Source: an uncultured Eubacteriales bacterium (GTDB taxonomy: Bacteria > Bacillota > Clostridia > Oscillospirales > Oscillospiraceae). From it: DNA of 60,396 bases. The DNA lies in contig CATXTO010000010.1 of the NCBI GenBank assembly GCA_958402445.1, positions 1 through 60,396 of the forward strand, given 5' to 3'. Within the stretch, counting starts at the first letter, position 1, and the number at the start of each line of letters is the position of its first letter. Shown here piece by piece: positions 42,199-49,764 of this stretch. Made by a program: the position numbers and the translations under genes. The notes beneath the pieces were generated by a model. The model searched no databases. It saw only the letters and a program-made list of their open reading frames with translations, and was not told the origin of the DNA.

Positions 42199-42251
42199 AA
42201 ACGCACTTCCTCCATTCGGTCAAACTAGGCGGATCCCATCCCGCCGCATTG

Positions 42252-42280
42252 ACTATAACCTGATTTGCTTTCTTTGACAA
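42252..42280 (-). promoter_or_regulatory. Promoter of rpoD
   Basis: TTGTCA (42280-42275), 17 bases, TATAGT (42257-42252) on the minus strand, about 54 bases before the ATG. Confidence 0.65.
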
Positions 42281-42373
42281 GGGCGAAACGCCGGGCATTT
42301 TATGAAAATTCTGAGAATTTTCCCATTTCTCCCGGGTTTTGCTCAGACGCGCCGGTTTCCGCCCCGCATTGTG

Positions 42374-43087
42374 TCAGTCTTTGTCTATCCCACGGTCAGA
42401 GTTTGCCCCAGCTTCCGGCTTCTCATACACCGGAGGTGTCGAAACAGGGATGGGGTGGACCGTAACCAGGCACCGGTGAATGGGCGTGCCCAGGGCATAG
42501 AATTTTTCTTCATAATCGGTCATGACGCCCACGGGCCCTCGTTCATGCAGATGCCGGGTCTCCGCCAAAACGGAAAACCCCAGGTGCGCAAACTCCCCCA
42601 GGGAGAAGTCGAACAGAGGCGCGTTGTCCGTTTTGAAGGCGATTTGGCTGCCGTCTTGAAGGACCCGGCTGTATTTTTCCAAAAAGCTGCGGTGGGTCAG
42701 GCGCCGCTTGGCGTTCTTCTTTCTGGGCCAGGGGTCGCAAAAGTTGATGTACATTCCATCCAATTCGCCGGGTGCGAAACAGGACTCGATTTCCGCTGCG
42801 TCCAGAGCAACAAAGCGTATGTTTTGCAGGTTTGCCTCCCGGGCCCGTTCCATGGCCACCACCATGGCCTCCGGCACTCGCTCCAGGGCGATCAAAAGCA
42901 TGTCTGGGTTCGCGGCGGCAGTCTCCGCAGTGAATTTTCCTTTGCCGCAGCCAAGCTCTACCCACAGCCTGCGGCACCCCGGCATCTGGCTGCGCCACTG
43001 GCCCCGAAGCTCCTCCGGGTTGCGAACCCACCAGGCAGCGCAGCGCTCCATTCGGGGGCCAAGGTTGGGCTTTTTCCGCATACGCAT
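42374..43087 (-). CDS. trmB: tRNA (guanine-N7-)-methyltransferase
   Basis: 237 residues from the ATG at 43087, chosen because GCAGGAGG is 8 bases upstream; the ATG-like start at 43105 overlaps it. S-adenosylmethionine-binding loop WVELGCGKGKFTAE, motif V-A-L-D-A-A-E for the ribose contact, and INFCDPWPRKKNAKRRLTH, the hallmark D-P-W-P-K/R-K catalytic region of TrmB. The enzyme makes m7G46 in tRNA. Monocistronic on the minus strand. Confidence 0.96.
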   Translation of the reverse strand: MRMRKKPNLGPRMERCAAWWVRNPEELRGQWRSQMPGCRRLWVELGCGKGKFTAETAAANPDMLLIALERVPEAMVVAMERAREANLQNIRFVALDAAEIESCFAPGELDGMYINFCDPWPRKKNAKRRLTHRSFLEKYSRVLQDGSQIAFKTDNAPLFDFSLGEFAHLGFSVLAETRHLHERGPVGVMTDYEEKFYALGTPIHRCLVTVHPIPVSTPPVYEKPEAGANSDRGIDKD

Positions 43088-43182
43088 GGCAAATACCTCC
43101 TGCAAGACAGATTAAGCAATTTATTATAGCAGAAAAAACAGAAGGAGTCAAAAGGAAAAAGCAAGAAAACAGCATAATTCAT

Positions 43183-43440
43183 GTAGGGGGTCTGCTTCGC
43201 ACGCCCGCGGGCGGCCACAGGTCACCCCTAATAGCACCATCGGTAGAAATTCCGTAGGGGCGAGCTGCGCCCGCCCGCGGAACGACCGCAGGTCGCTTCC
43301 TAATTCCTACAAAATCACATTGTACCCTGTAGGGACCCCACAAAGGCGTAGCCTTTGTGGGGAGAGGGGCGGCAAGGCAGCGGTGCAGATGGCAGCGAAT
43401 GAACCGCTGGAGCGTGGGCGACCAAAGGCCGCCCCTACAT
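43183..43440. repeat. Intergenic repeats, cluster 5
   Basis: The gap 43088-43505 has no gene. It contains palindromic-family units near 43186-43225 (GGGTCTGCTTCGCACGCCC type), 43256-43290 (GGGCGAGC-tgc-GCCCGCCC, then AACGACC-gca-GGTCG), 43335-43362 (CACAAAGGC-gta-GCCTTTGTG) and 43420-43438 (GGGCGACC-aaa-GGCCGCCC). It also has a GGCAAGGCAGCGGTGCA stretch related to 49450-49480. Confidence 0.7.
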
Positions 43441-43505
43441 TCCCGCCATCTGGAGGAACCGCACAAAACAAAATCAGGATGCATTTTTTAAAAGAAAAAA
43501 ACTTT

Positions 43506-43536
43506 TTGTTGCTTTTTTCTGCAGAGCTGCTAAAAT
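43506..43536 (+). promoter_or_regulatory. Promoter of the folT-folC unit
   Basis: TTGTTG (43506-43511), 19 bases, TAAAAT (43531-43536), about 20 bases before the riboswitch. Confidence 0.5.
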
Positions 43537-43552
43537 AGGAATATCCAGCGCC

Positions 43553-43652
43553 GCAGGGAGTAGGAAATTGCGCGTTAAGTACCGTTCGGATGGGAGGTTG
43601 CCGACGGGCGAAGGGATCTTTATCCCGCGATGCGATTTCCGCAACCGCCTGA
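43553..43652 (+). promoter_or_regulatory. Tetrahydrofolate (THF) riboswitch
   Basis: Matches the THF riboswitch core: GGGAGTAG at the 5' side, GCGCGTTAAGT after the P2 strand, GATGGGAGGTTG in the P3 region, CGCGATG, then TTTCCGCAACCGC. The P2 strands GGAAATTG and CGATTTCC pair, CCGT/ACGG closes P3, and the expected pseudoknot GGTTGC (43596-43601) with GCAACC (43641-43646) can form. It stands directly upstream of folT, its usual target. Tetrahydrofolate binding should reduce folate uptake. Confidence 0.9.
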
Positions 43653-43706
43653 GCCGGATGCCCGACCGCAGCAGAGCCGTGACCCGCCTCTGCCGCTAAG
43701 TCCAAC

Positions 43707-43803
43707 CACGCAGGTCTACCTGCGTGCACGGGGGCGTGACGACTGGAGACAAGCGCATATGTTTCTTGAACCTCCTCCACTTATTTTGAAGGGAGGACTT
43801 TTT
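43707..43803 (+). promoter_or_regulatory. Probable expression platform of the THF riboswitch
   Basis: A perfect hairpin (CACGCAGGT/ACCTGCGTG, 43707-43726) is followed by a second stem in which CCTCC (43771-43775) pairs with the folT ribosome binding site GGGAGG (43791-43796), then TTTTTT directly before the ATG. It could work as a terminator, a site-sequestering stem, or both. Confidence 0.6.
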
Positions 43804-43804
43804 T

Positions 43805-44650
43805 ATGTCCCAAATCCATGAAAACGCCGTTTCCCCAGGCGGCTGCGCGGTGATTCGCGCGGATAGCCGCATGAGCACCAAGCAGATTGCCATCTGTGCC
43901 CTGCTGTGCGCCCTAAATGTCATTTTTGCTCGTTTTTTTACCATTATGCCCAGCGCTGTGGCCAGGTTTTCCATAGAAGCGGTGCCCATTGTCTTGGCAG
44001 GCTTCTTTTACGGTCCGGTGGCCGGTATGATGGTGGGCTTCGTGGGGGATACCGTGGGATGCCTGTTTTCCTCCTACGGCTGGGACCCCATTTTGTCCGT
44101 ATCTCCCATGCTGATGGGCCTGTTTGCGGGCCTTTTGCGGCCGCTGGCCTACCAGGTAAAAAAGCCTTGGGACATCTGGAAGGTGGCGCTGACCATTCTG
44201 CCTGGGAAGGTACTCGGCTCTGTGCTCTGGATGAGCCAGTGCCTGGTCTGGCTGGGATACTCCCAGAAGGGCCTGGGGGTGCTGATGGGCGCCCGGTCCA
44301 TCGAAGCCGGCCTGGAGCTGGTGCTGGACACCCTGGTGGTTTTTTTACTCATGCGGACGGGGCTGTTCCGGCGGGCAAAGCTGTTTCCTCCAGAGAAGAA
44401 AAGAGATAAGCGGTCTTTGCCCAATGTGTTGCGCCTGTGGAGCGGCGGCCTGCTGGTAGCGCAGGTGGCGGTTTTGGTGCTGGGGTCCGTGACCTTTGGC
44501 CTGGGATTCCTGAATGCGCAATGGAACCTGGCCAGCCGGATTGGGAATGCACTCTTGTATACGCTACCTGCTTTGGCGGCGATTCTCCTGTTCCTGGTAG
44601 CCCTTGCTCTGGATAAAAAGAAAGAACACAGACAATTCCAAAAGGCTTAG
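43805..44650 (+). CDS. folT: Folate ECF transporter S component
   Basis: 281 residues, ATG 43805 with GGGAGG 8 bases upstream. A short cytoplasmic N terminus is followed by six membrane helices. Family motifs are ICALLCALNVIFARFF in helix 1 and ARFSIEAVPIVLAGFFYG-P-x-x-G, then VGFVGDTVGCLF. It binds folate and couples to the shared energising module (EcfA/A'/T), which is not encoded in this window. Genetic coupling with folC and the THF riboswitch supports the folate assignment. The C terminus has an extra pair of helices and a charged tail. Confidence 0.92.
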   Translation: MSQIHENAVSPGGCAVIRADSRMSTKQIAICALLCALNVIFARFFTIMPSAVARFSIEAVPIVLAGFFYGPVAGMMVGFVGDTVGCLFSSYGWDPILSVSPMLMGLFAGLLRPLAYQVKKPWDIWKVALTILPGKVLGSVLWMSQCLVWLGYSQKGLGVLMGARSIEAGLELVLDTLVVFLLMRTGLFRRAKLFPPEKKRDKRSLPNVLRLWSGGLLVAQVAVLVLGSVTFGLGFLNAQWNLASRIGNALLYTLPALAAILLFLVALALDKKKEHRQFQKA

Positions 44651-44672
44651 AGATGGGCGGATGATAAAGAAA

Positions 44673-45965
44673 ATGAACGATAAAATGACGGTTCAGGAGG
44701 CTCTGGCCTACATCCACTCCGTGAGCTGGAAGGGGTCCATTCCGGGCCTGTCCCGGACCCGGGAGCTGTTGGCCCGCATGGGAAATCCGGAAAAAAAGCT
44801 GAAGTTTATTCACGTTGCCGGAACCAACGGCAAGGGCTCCACGGCGGCCATGCTGGCCTCCATTCTGCGCAAGGCCGGCTATCGTACCGGGCTTTATACC
44901 TCGCCGTTCCTGTTCCATTTTAATGAACGGATGAATGTGGATGGGGAGGATATTTCCGACCAGGAGCTGGCGGAAATCACGGCGCTGGTGCGGCCCCATG
45001 CGGAGGCCATGGCGGACCATCCCACGGAGTTTGAACTGGTCACCGCCATCGCCATGGCGTATTTTGTCCGGCACCAATGCGACATTGTGTCCCTGGAGGT
45101 AGGGCTGGGCGGGGAGCTGGATTCCACCAACGTAATTGACGCCCCGGAGACGGCGGTCATCTGCAACATCGGTCTGGACCACACGGAGGTCCTGGGGGAT
45201 ACGCTGGAGCAAATTGCCCAGGCCAAGGCCGGCATCATCAAGCCGGGCTGCGCGGTGGCGCTGTACCGGGGCCTACCCTCTGTGGAGGCAATATTTGAAA
45301 AAGCCTGCCGGGAGCGGGGCGCGACGCTCCGCAAGGCGGATTTTGATGCCATCCACCCCGGATCCAGAAGCTTTGACGGCCAAGTTTTCGATTATGGTAG
45401 CTGGAAGGACCTGCGGCTTCCGCTGCTGGGAGAACACCAGCTGAAAAACGCCGCCGTGGCGCTCACCGCCGTGGAATGCCTGCGGGAACGGGGCTGGAGC
45501 CTGCCTTCGGAGAGCGTTTACGCGGGTCTGCGGGACGTGGTATGGCCGGGCCGGTTTGAGCTTCTGAGCCGGGCGCCGGACTTTATTGTGGACGGGGGGC
45601 ATAACCCCCAGTGTTTGGAGGCCCTGGCCCAAAACGTCCGTGACTATCTGGCCGGACGGGATATTACGGCCCTCACCGGCGTCATGGCGGACAAGGACTA
45701 TTCGCAAATGTACGCCACCATGGCTCCCTTGGTCTCTCGGTTCGTCACCGTCACGCCGGACAATCCCCGGGCCATGCCGGCGGCGGACCTAAAGCGGGTT
45801 TTAACGCCCTTTGGCAAGCCGGTGACGGTATGCGGTTCGGTGCGGCTGGGCGTACGTGCGGCCCTGGAGCAGGCGGGCCCCAGTGGCGTGGTGCTGGCCT
45901 TTGGCAGCCTGTACATGGTTGGTGATGTGCGTAAGACTGTGAAGGAAAATCAGGAAGCCGTATAG
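44673..45965 (+). CDS. folC: Folylpolyglutamate synthase / dihydrofolate synthase
   Basis: About 430 residues. Start options are 44661, 44673 and 44685; 44673 fits homologues best, and none has a strong ribosome binding site, consistent with coupling to folT, which ends 22 bases earlier. P-loop HVAGTNGKGSTAAML; the Mur-ligase-type region has GLYTSPFLFHFNERM and VSLEVGLGGELDSTNVI; the C-terminal domain carries DGGHNPQCLEAL (H-N-P motif). It adds glutamates to folate, trapping the imported vitamin. Together with folT it makes an uptake and retention unit. Confidence 0.95.
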   Translation: MNDKMTVQEALAYIHSVSWKGSIPGLSRTRELLARMGNPEKKLKFIHVAGTNGKGSTAAMLASILRKAGYRTGLYTSPFLFHFNERMNVDGEDISDQELAEITALVRPHAEAMADHPTEFELVTAIAMAYFVRHQCDIVSLEVGLGGELDSTNVIDAPETAVICNIGLDHTEVLGDTLEQIAQAKAGIIKPGCAVALYRGLPSVEAIFEKACRERGATLRKADFDAIHPGSRSFDGQVFDYGSWKDLRLPLLGEHQLKNAAVALTAVECLRERGWSLPSESVYAGLRDVVWPGRFELLSRAPDFIVDGGHNPQCLEALAQNVRDYLAGRDITALTGVMADKDYSQMYATMAPLVSRFVTVTPDNPRAMPAADLKRVLTPFGKPVTVCGSVRLGVRAALEQAGPSGVVLAFGSLYMVGDVRKTVKENQEAV

Positions 45966-46028
45966 GCTTGCCGGAATAGGAACAGAGCGCGTTGCGGCGC
46001 GCCTCATCGCAGCGGAACGCGCTGCCGC

Positions 46029-46056
46029 AAAGCCCCACCCATTCGGGTGGGGCTTC
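46029..46056 (+). terminator. Hairpin after folC, part of a repeat element
   Basis: AAGCCCCACCC-attc-GGGTGGGGCTT, then CTTGTTCG. It lies about 65 bases past the folC stop and could terminate the unit. The same hairpin type forms part of the composite repeat also present at 17.13-17.25 kb. Confidence 0.6.
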
Positions 46057-46139
46057 TTGTTCGTTCCGCCGCCGCTCCCTTTTAAACCGAACCCGCTGGC
46101 GCTGGGCTTCGGCTTGGGCACGAAATCTGAGAATAAAAA

Positions 46140-46440
46140 TGTAGGGGCGAGCTGCGCTCGCCCGCGGGCGTGCAAAGCACGCCCCTACAGGATGCATGTT
46201 GACGGCGCGGTGTAGGGGCGCCCTGTGGTCGCCCGCATAGGAAATCCACCGGTTACGGGATGTGGGAGACGCCCTGTGGTCGTTCCGCGGGCGAGCGTAG
46301 CTCGCCCCTACAGGATGCATGTTGACGGCGCGGTGTAGGGGCGACCTGTGGTCGCCCGCATAGGAAATCCACCGGTTACGGGATGTGGGAAACGCCCTTT
46401 GGTCGTTCTGCGGGCGTGCAAAGCCCGCCCCTACAGAAGG
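46140..46440. repeat. Palindromic repeats, cluster 6, including a 123-base tandem duplication
   Basis: Seven or so units of the palindromic family (e.g. GGGCGAGC-tgc-GCTCGCCC at 46144, GGGCGACC-tgt-GGTCGCCC near 46339). A block beginning GATGCATGTTGACGGCGCGG is present twice in tandem with a period of 123 bases (46191 and 46314), differing at a few positions. No gene is seen in 45966-46614. Confidence 0.8.
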
Positions 46441-46495
46441 AGCAGGGAAGGCTTTTAATCGAACAACCGCTGATTCTGTGTCCCTACCAGCATCT

Positions 46496-46583
46496 CAACC
46501 GTTGGTTCAATTGGAAATGAAACCAATGGTTGATTTGAATCCACAACCCCTCCATTGTATACAACCGGCGTTTGGCTTATAAT
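46496..46583 (+). promoter_or_regulatory. Promoter and dyad upstream of the XRE/ABC exporter operon
   Basis: TTGTAT (46555-46560), 17 bases, TATAAT (46578-46583). Upstream, CAACCGTTGGTT (46496-46507) and AACCAATGGTTG (46521-46532) form a dyad with one mismatch. TTGTATACAA overlaps the -35. Either could bind the XRE protein encoded next. Confidence 0.65.
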
Positions 46584-46614
46584 ACAAACAGAATTTGATA
46601 TTGGAGGAGGAACT

Positions 46615-47565
46615 ATGGCTGAGCTGAAAAGCATTCTCAGCGACTCCATTGCAAAATACCGGAAAGCGGCCGGTATGACCCAGGAGGAGCTGGGACGGCA
46701 AGTGGGCGTCTCCACCCAGGCGGTGAGCAAGTGGGAGTGCGGCGGTATGCCGGACGCCGGCCTGCTGCCCGCCCTGTCCGAGGCCCTGCACGTGAGCATC
46801 GACGCCCTGTTTGGGCGGGGCGGGGAGGGCGCGGCGGACACCGCGCGCCTAGTTGCCGACGATATCCTTCGCACACCCCAGGAGCAGCGCTTCCGGCGCA
46901 TCTATGCTCTTTGCTGGGCGATGATGCAGGCGAACATCGGCAGTAGCGGCGCCTTTGGACGCTCCGTTGAGAATATTGTCCAGGGGCTGAAGCCCGTGGA
47001 GCGGTTGGCCGGGGAGCAGTCGGAGGCCTATGTGGTCGTCCATAAGAGCGACGCCGGGTTGGAGGAGGCCTCCATTGCGGCGGATTATCAATATTATTTA
47101 TTGATGCCCAAGCCCCAGGGGGGCTTCCCCTCAGTCCTGCGGAACGAAAAGAGCTATCTCACGCTGTTCGCGCTTTTGTCCCGGCCCAGCCGCCTGCGCA
47201 TGCTGGCTTTCCTGGAGCGAAGCGCCTACGCCTCCTTTACGGCGGACTTTGCCGCTAGGGAGCTGTCAATTCCGCTGGAGGAGGCGGAGGAAGCCCTGGA
47301 GGACCTGTGCCGCCACAACTTTCTCTACCACATTGCGGTGGGCACCGGGCAGGGAGAACAGCGGACCTACCGCCTGCGCACTGGCTTAAACCTGATGCCC
47401 TTTTTCCTGTTTGCGGGGCAAATTATGGGGGATAGCAAGGAGTCTGTGCTACTGTTTGACATGCGAACGGGGCCCATGCTTCTTGCGCCGCTGGGGGAGG
47501 GCAACCCTGACGCCGCCTGGGATTTACAGGCCGATATCTTGTTCGACATTCAAATTAAGGGGTAA
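46615..47565 (+). CDS. XRE-type regulator with a large C-terminal domain
   Basis: 316 residues from the ATG at 46615 (GGAGGA upstream). N-terminal helix-turn-helix: GMTQEELGRQVGVSTQAVSK then WECGGMPDAGLLPALSEALH. The middle (~90-180) is unassigned. The C-terminal half contains a winged-helix-like segment (LSRPSRLRMLAFLERSAYAS and ELSIPLEEAEEALEDLCRHN). It lies 4 bases upstream of an ABC exporter gene, so it most likely controls that exporter, possibly by sensing its cargo. The cargo is unknown. Confidence 0.85.
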   Translation: MAELKSILSDSIAKYRKAAGMTQEELGRQVGVSTQAVSKWECGGMPDAGLLPALSEALHVSIDALFGRGGEGAADTARLVADDILRTPQEQRFRRIYALCWAMMQANIGSSGAFGRSVENIVQGLKPVERLAGEQSEAYVVVHKSDAGLEEASIAADYQYYLLMPKPQGGFPSVLRNEKSYLTLFALLSRPSRLRMLAFLERSAYASFTADFAARELSIPLEEAEEALEDLCRHNFLYHIAVGTGQGEQRTYRLRTGLNLMPFFLFAGQIMGDSKESVLLFDMRTGPMLLAPLGEGNPDAAWDLQADILFDIQIKG

Positions 47566-47569
47566 CACG

Positions 47570-49297
47570 ATGAAAAAACAAAATAAAACCAAGCTGGCCC
47601 GGCCCTACCTCCGGGCCAGCCTGCAAGGCAACCGCCTGTTTCTGGTCCTGTCCGTATTTGCGCTGTTGCTGGTCAGTGCTCTGGATGTTTTTACGGCGGT
47701 ACTTTTGCAGCTGCTCATGGATGCGGCCACCGGCGGAGAAATGAACGCGCTCCTGCCCTTGCTGGCTCTGAGTGGTCTGCTACTGGTAGGTGGCTTCCTT
47801 GCTACCCTGTTTTTGCGGGAGGTCCGAACCCGGTACCTGCGGCGGGCCAGCACCCAATACAAGGCAAAAATGTTTGCCGGGCTCACGAAAAAGAACATAT
47901 CCTCCTTCGCCGCCGAGCGGACCAGCACCTACATCTCCGCCCTGACCAACGACGCCACCGTGGTGGAGGAAAAGTATTTCCTGGGCACGACGCAGATTTT
48001 AGAATTGGGCTTTCTCTTCTTTTTGGGGCTGGCCATGATGCTCTGGTACAGCTGGAAGCTGACCCTTGTATCCATTGCCCTGAGCCTGCTGCCGGTTTTT
48101 TTCTCCGTTCTGTCCGGCGGGAGCCTTACCAAACAGGAGCAGGCGGTGAGCCGGAAGAACGAGGGCTTTGTGGCCATGGTCAAGGATTTGCTCTCTGGAT
48201 TTCCCGTCATCAAAAGCTTTCAGGCGGAGCGGGAGGCCCAGGATTTGTTCAGCCGGGAGAACGACGAGCTGGAGGGGGCCAAATTCCGGCGCCTGCGGGC
48301 CCGCAATCTGATTCAAGCCATCGCCAGCCATGCGGGTTTTCTGATGCAGTCGGGCGTGTTCATCTTCGGCGCGTACTATGCCATTCAAGGGCAGATCAGC
48401 GGCGGCGTGGTGCTGGCCTTCGTCCAGCTCATGAATTACATCATGGCCCCCATCCAGCAGCTGCCGGAGCTGCTGGCCAGCCGCAAGGCTGCGGTTTCTC
48501 TGGTGGAGAAGGCCGCCGCCGCTCTGGCGGACCATACCGGCCAAGAGGGCGGGGCCCGCATCGAAGCCCTTCGTGACGGAATCCGCTGCCGGGATCTGCG
48601 GTTCGGCTACGAGGCCGGCAACGAGATCCTTCGGGGGATAGACCTTACCTTCCAGCCGGGCAAGAGCTACGCCATTGTGGGCGCCTCCGGCAGCGGAAAA
48701 TCCACGCTTTTAAATCTGCTGCTGGGGAGCTGGAGCGGCTATCAAGGCAGCGTCACCATTGGCGGACAGGAGCTGCGGACGATTCAAAGCCAGAGTCTGT
48801 ATAACACGCTGTCCCTGATTCAGCAAAACGTCTTTGTGTTTGACAGTACCATTGCCGAAAACATCACCATGTTCAAGGACTTTCCGGAAGAGGCCATTCA
48901 GGACGCGGTGCTCCGCTCCGGCCTGGCCCAACTCCTGGCGGAAAAGGGGCGGGACTACCGCTGTGGCGAAAACGGCTGTAATCTATCCGGCGGAGAGCGC
49001 CAACGGATCTCCATCGCCCGGTGCCTGCTGAAAAAGACCCAGGTGCTGCTTATGGACGAGGCTACCGCCGCCCTGGACGCCCAGACCGCGGCCAGCGTCA
49101 CCCATGCCATTTTAGATGTGGAGGGGTTGACCCGGATTGTGGTGACCCATAAGCTGGACGCGGCCATTCTGCGCCGGTTTGACGAGATTTTCGTCCTGCG
49201 GGGTGGCGTGATCGCAGAGCACGGCAGCTTTGACGCGCTGTTGGATGAAAAGGGTTACTTCCATGCGCTGTACAGCGTATCGGAGGGCGGGGAATAA
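47570..49297 (+). CDS. ABC exporter, fused membrane and ATPase domains
   Basis: 575 residues from the ATG at 47570; an earlier frame start would lie inside the regulator gene. Six membrane helices span residues ~20-310. The ATPase domain has Walker A GASGSGKSTLL, Q-loop LIQQNVFVFD, signature LSGGERQRISIARC, Walker B LLMDEATAALD and H-loop VTHK. It acts as a dimer in the cytoplasmic membrane and exports drugs, lipids or peptides. No peptidase C39 domain is present. Regulated together with the XRE gene 4 bases upstream. Confidence 0.93.
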   Translation: MKKQNKTKLARPYLRASLQGNRLFLVLSVFALLLVSALDVFTAVLLQLLMDAATGGEMNALLPLLALSGLLLVGGFLATLFLREVRTRYLRRASTQYKAKMFAGLTKKNISSFAAERTSTYISALTNDATVVEEKYFLGTTQILELGFLFFLGLAMMLWYSWKLTLVSIALSLLPVFFSVLSGGSLTKQEQAVSRKNEGFVAMVKDLLSGFPVIKSFQAEREAQDLFSRENDELEGAKFRRLRARNLIQAIASHAGFLMQSGVFIFGAYYAIQGQISGGVVLAFVQLMNYIMAPIQQLPELLASRKAAVSLVEKAAAALADHTGQEGGARIEALRDGIRCRDLRFGYEAGNEILRGIDLTFQPGKSYAIVGASGSGKSTLLNLLLGSWSGYQGSVTIGGQELRTIQSQSLYNTLSLIQQNVFVFDSTIAENITMFKDFPEEAIQDAVLRSGLAQLLAEKGRDYRCGENGCNLSGGERQRISIARCLLKKTQVLLMDEATAALDAQTAASVTHAILDVEGLTRIVVTHKLDAAILRRFDEIFVLRGGVIAEHGSFDALLDEKGYFHALYSVSEGGE

Positions 49298-49330
49298 AGC
49301 GAGGGTTGAGAAAATCTTCCCTTTCGACAT

Positions 49331-49371
49331 GCAGGGCTGATGAGGTGAACTACGGACCTCATCAGCCCTGC
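49331..49371 (+). terminator. Terminator after the ABC exporter
   Basis: A perfect 16-pair stem (GCAGGGCTGATGAGGT/ACCTCATCAGCCCTGC) with a 9-base loop, followed by GTTCTGTCTGTTT. It lies 34 bases past the stop. Confidence 0.8.
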
Positions 49372-49407
49372 GTTCTGTCTGTTTAGTCGCGTCTTATCAG
49401 TATGAGG

Positions 49408-49745
49408 CTGTAGGGGCGGCCACGTCGGGGCAAAGTCCGCTCTTGCTCCGGCGGCCTGTTCGGCCACCATTGCATCGCTGCCTTGCCCCTCCTTTCCAAA
49501 CCGAACCCGCTGCGCTGAGCTTCGGCTTGGTAGAGGGGGAAACGGCGGGCGAGCGCAGCTCGCCCCTACGGGATGAGGATTGTCGATAACCGGATGTAGG
49601 GGCGACCTGTGGTCGCAGCGCAGCTAGCGCCTACGGGATGAGGATTGAGGGTACGGTGTAGGGACGGCCTTTGGCCGCCCGCTGGGGAATCTACCAATTA
49701 CGAGTGCAGGGAACGACCCGTGGTCGTTCCCTGCACTACGTAGGA
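49408..49745. repeat. Intergenic repeats, cluster 7
   Basis: Palindromic units near 49411, 49548 (GGGCGAGC-gca-GCTCGCCC), 49597 (GGGCGACC-tgt-GGTCGC), 49660 (GGACGGCC-ttt-GGCCGCCC) and 49710 (GGAACGACC-cgt-GGTCGTTCC). Around 49494-49530 is AAACCGAACCCGCTGCGCTGAGC, a segment shared with 46080-46110. No gene is seen. Confidence 0.75.
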
Positions 49746-49764
49746 TAACGTTACAAACGCCTTC

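Noticed and set aside
46140..46440. CRISPR array
   Set aside because: Units are palindromes of variable sequence with irregular spacing, and no cas genes are present.
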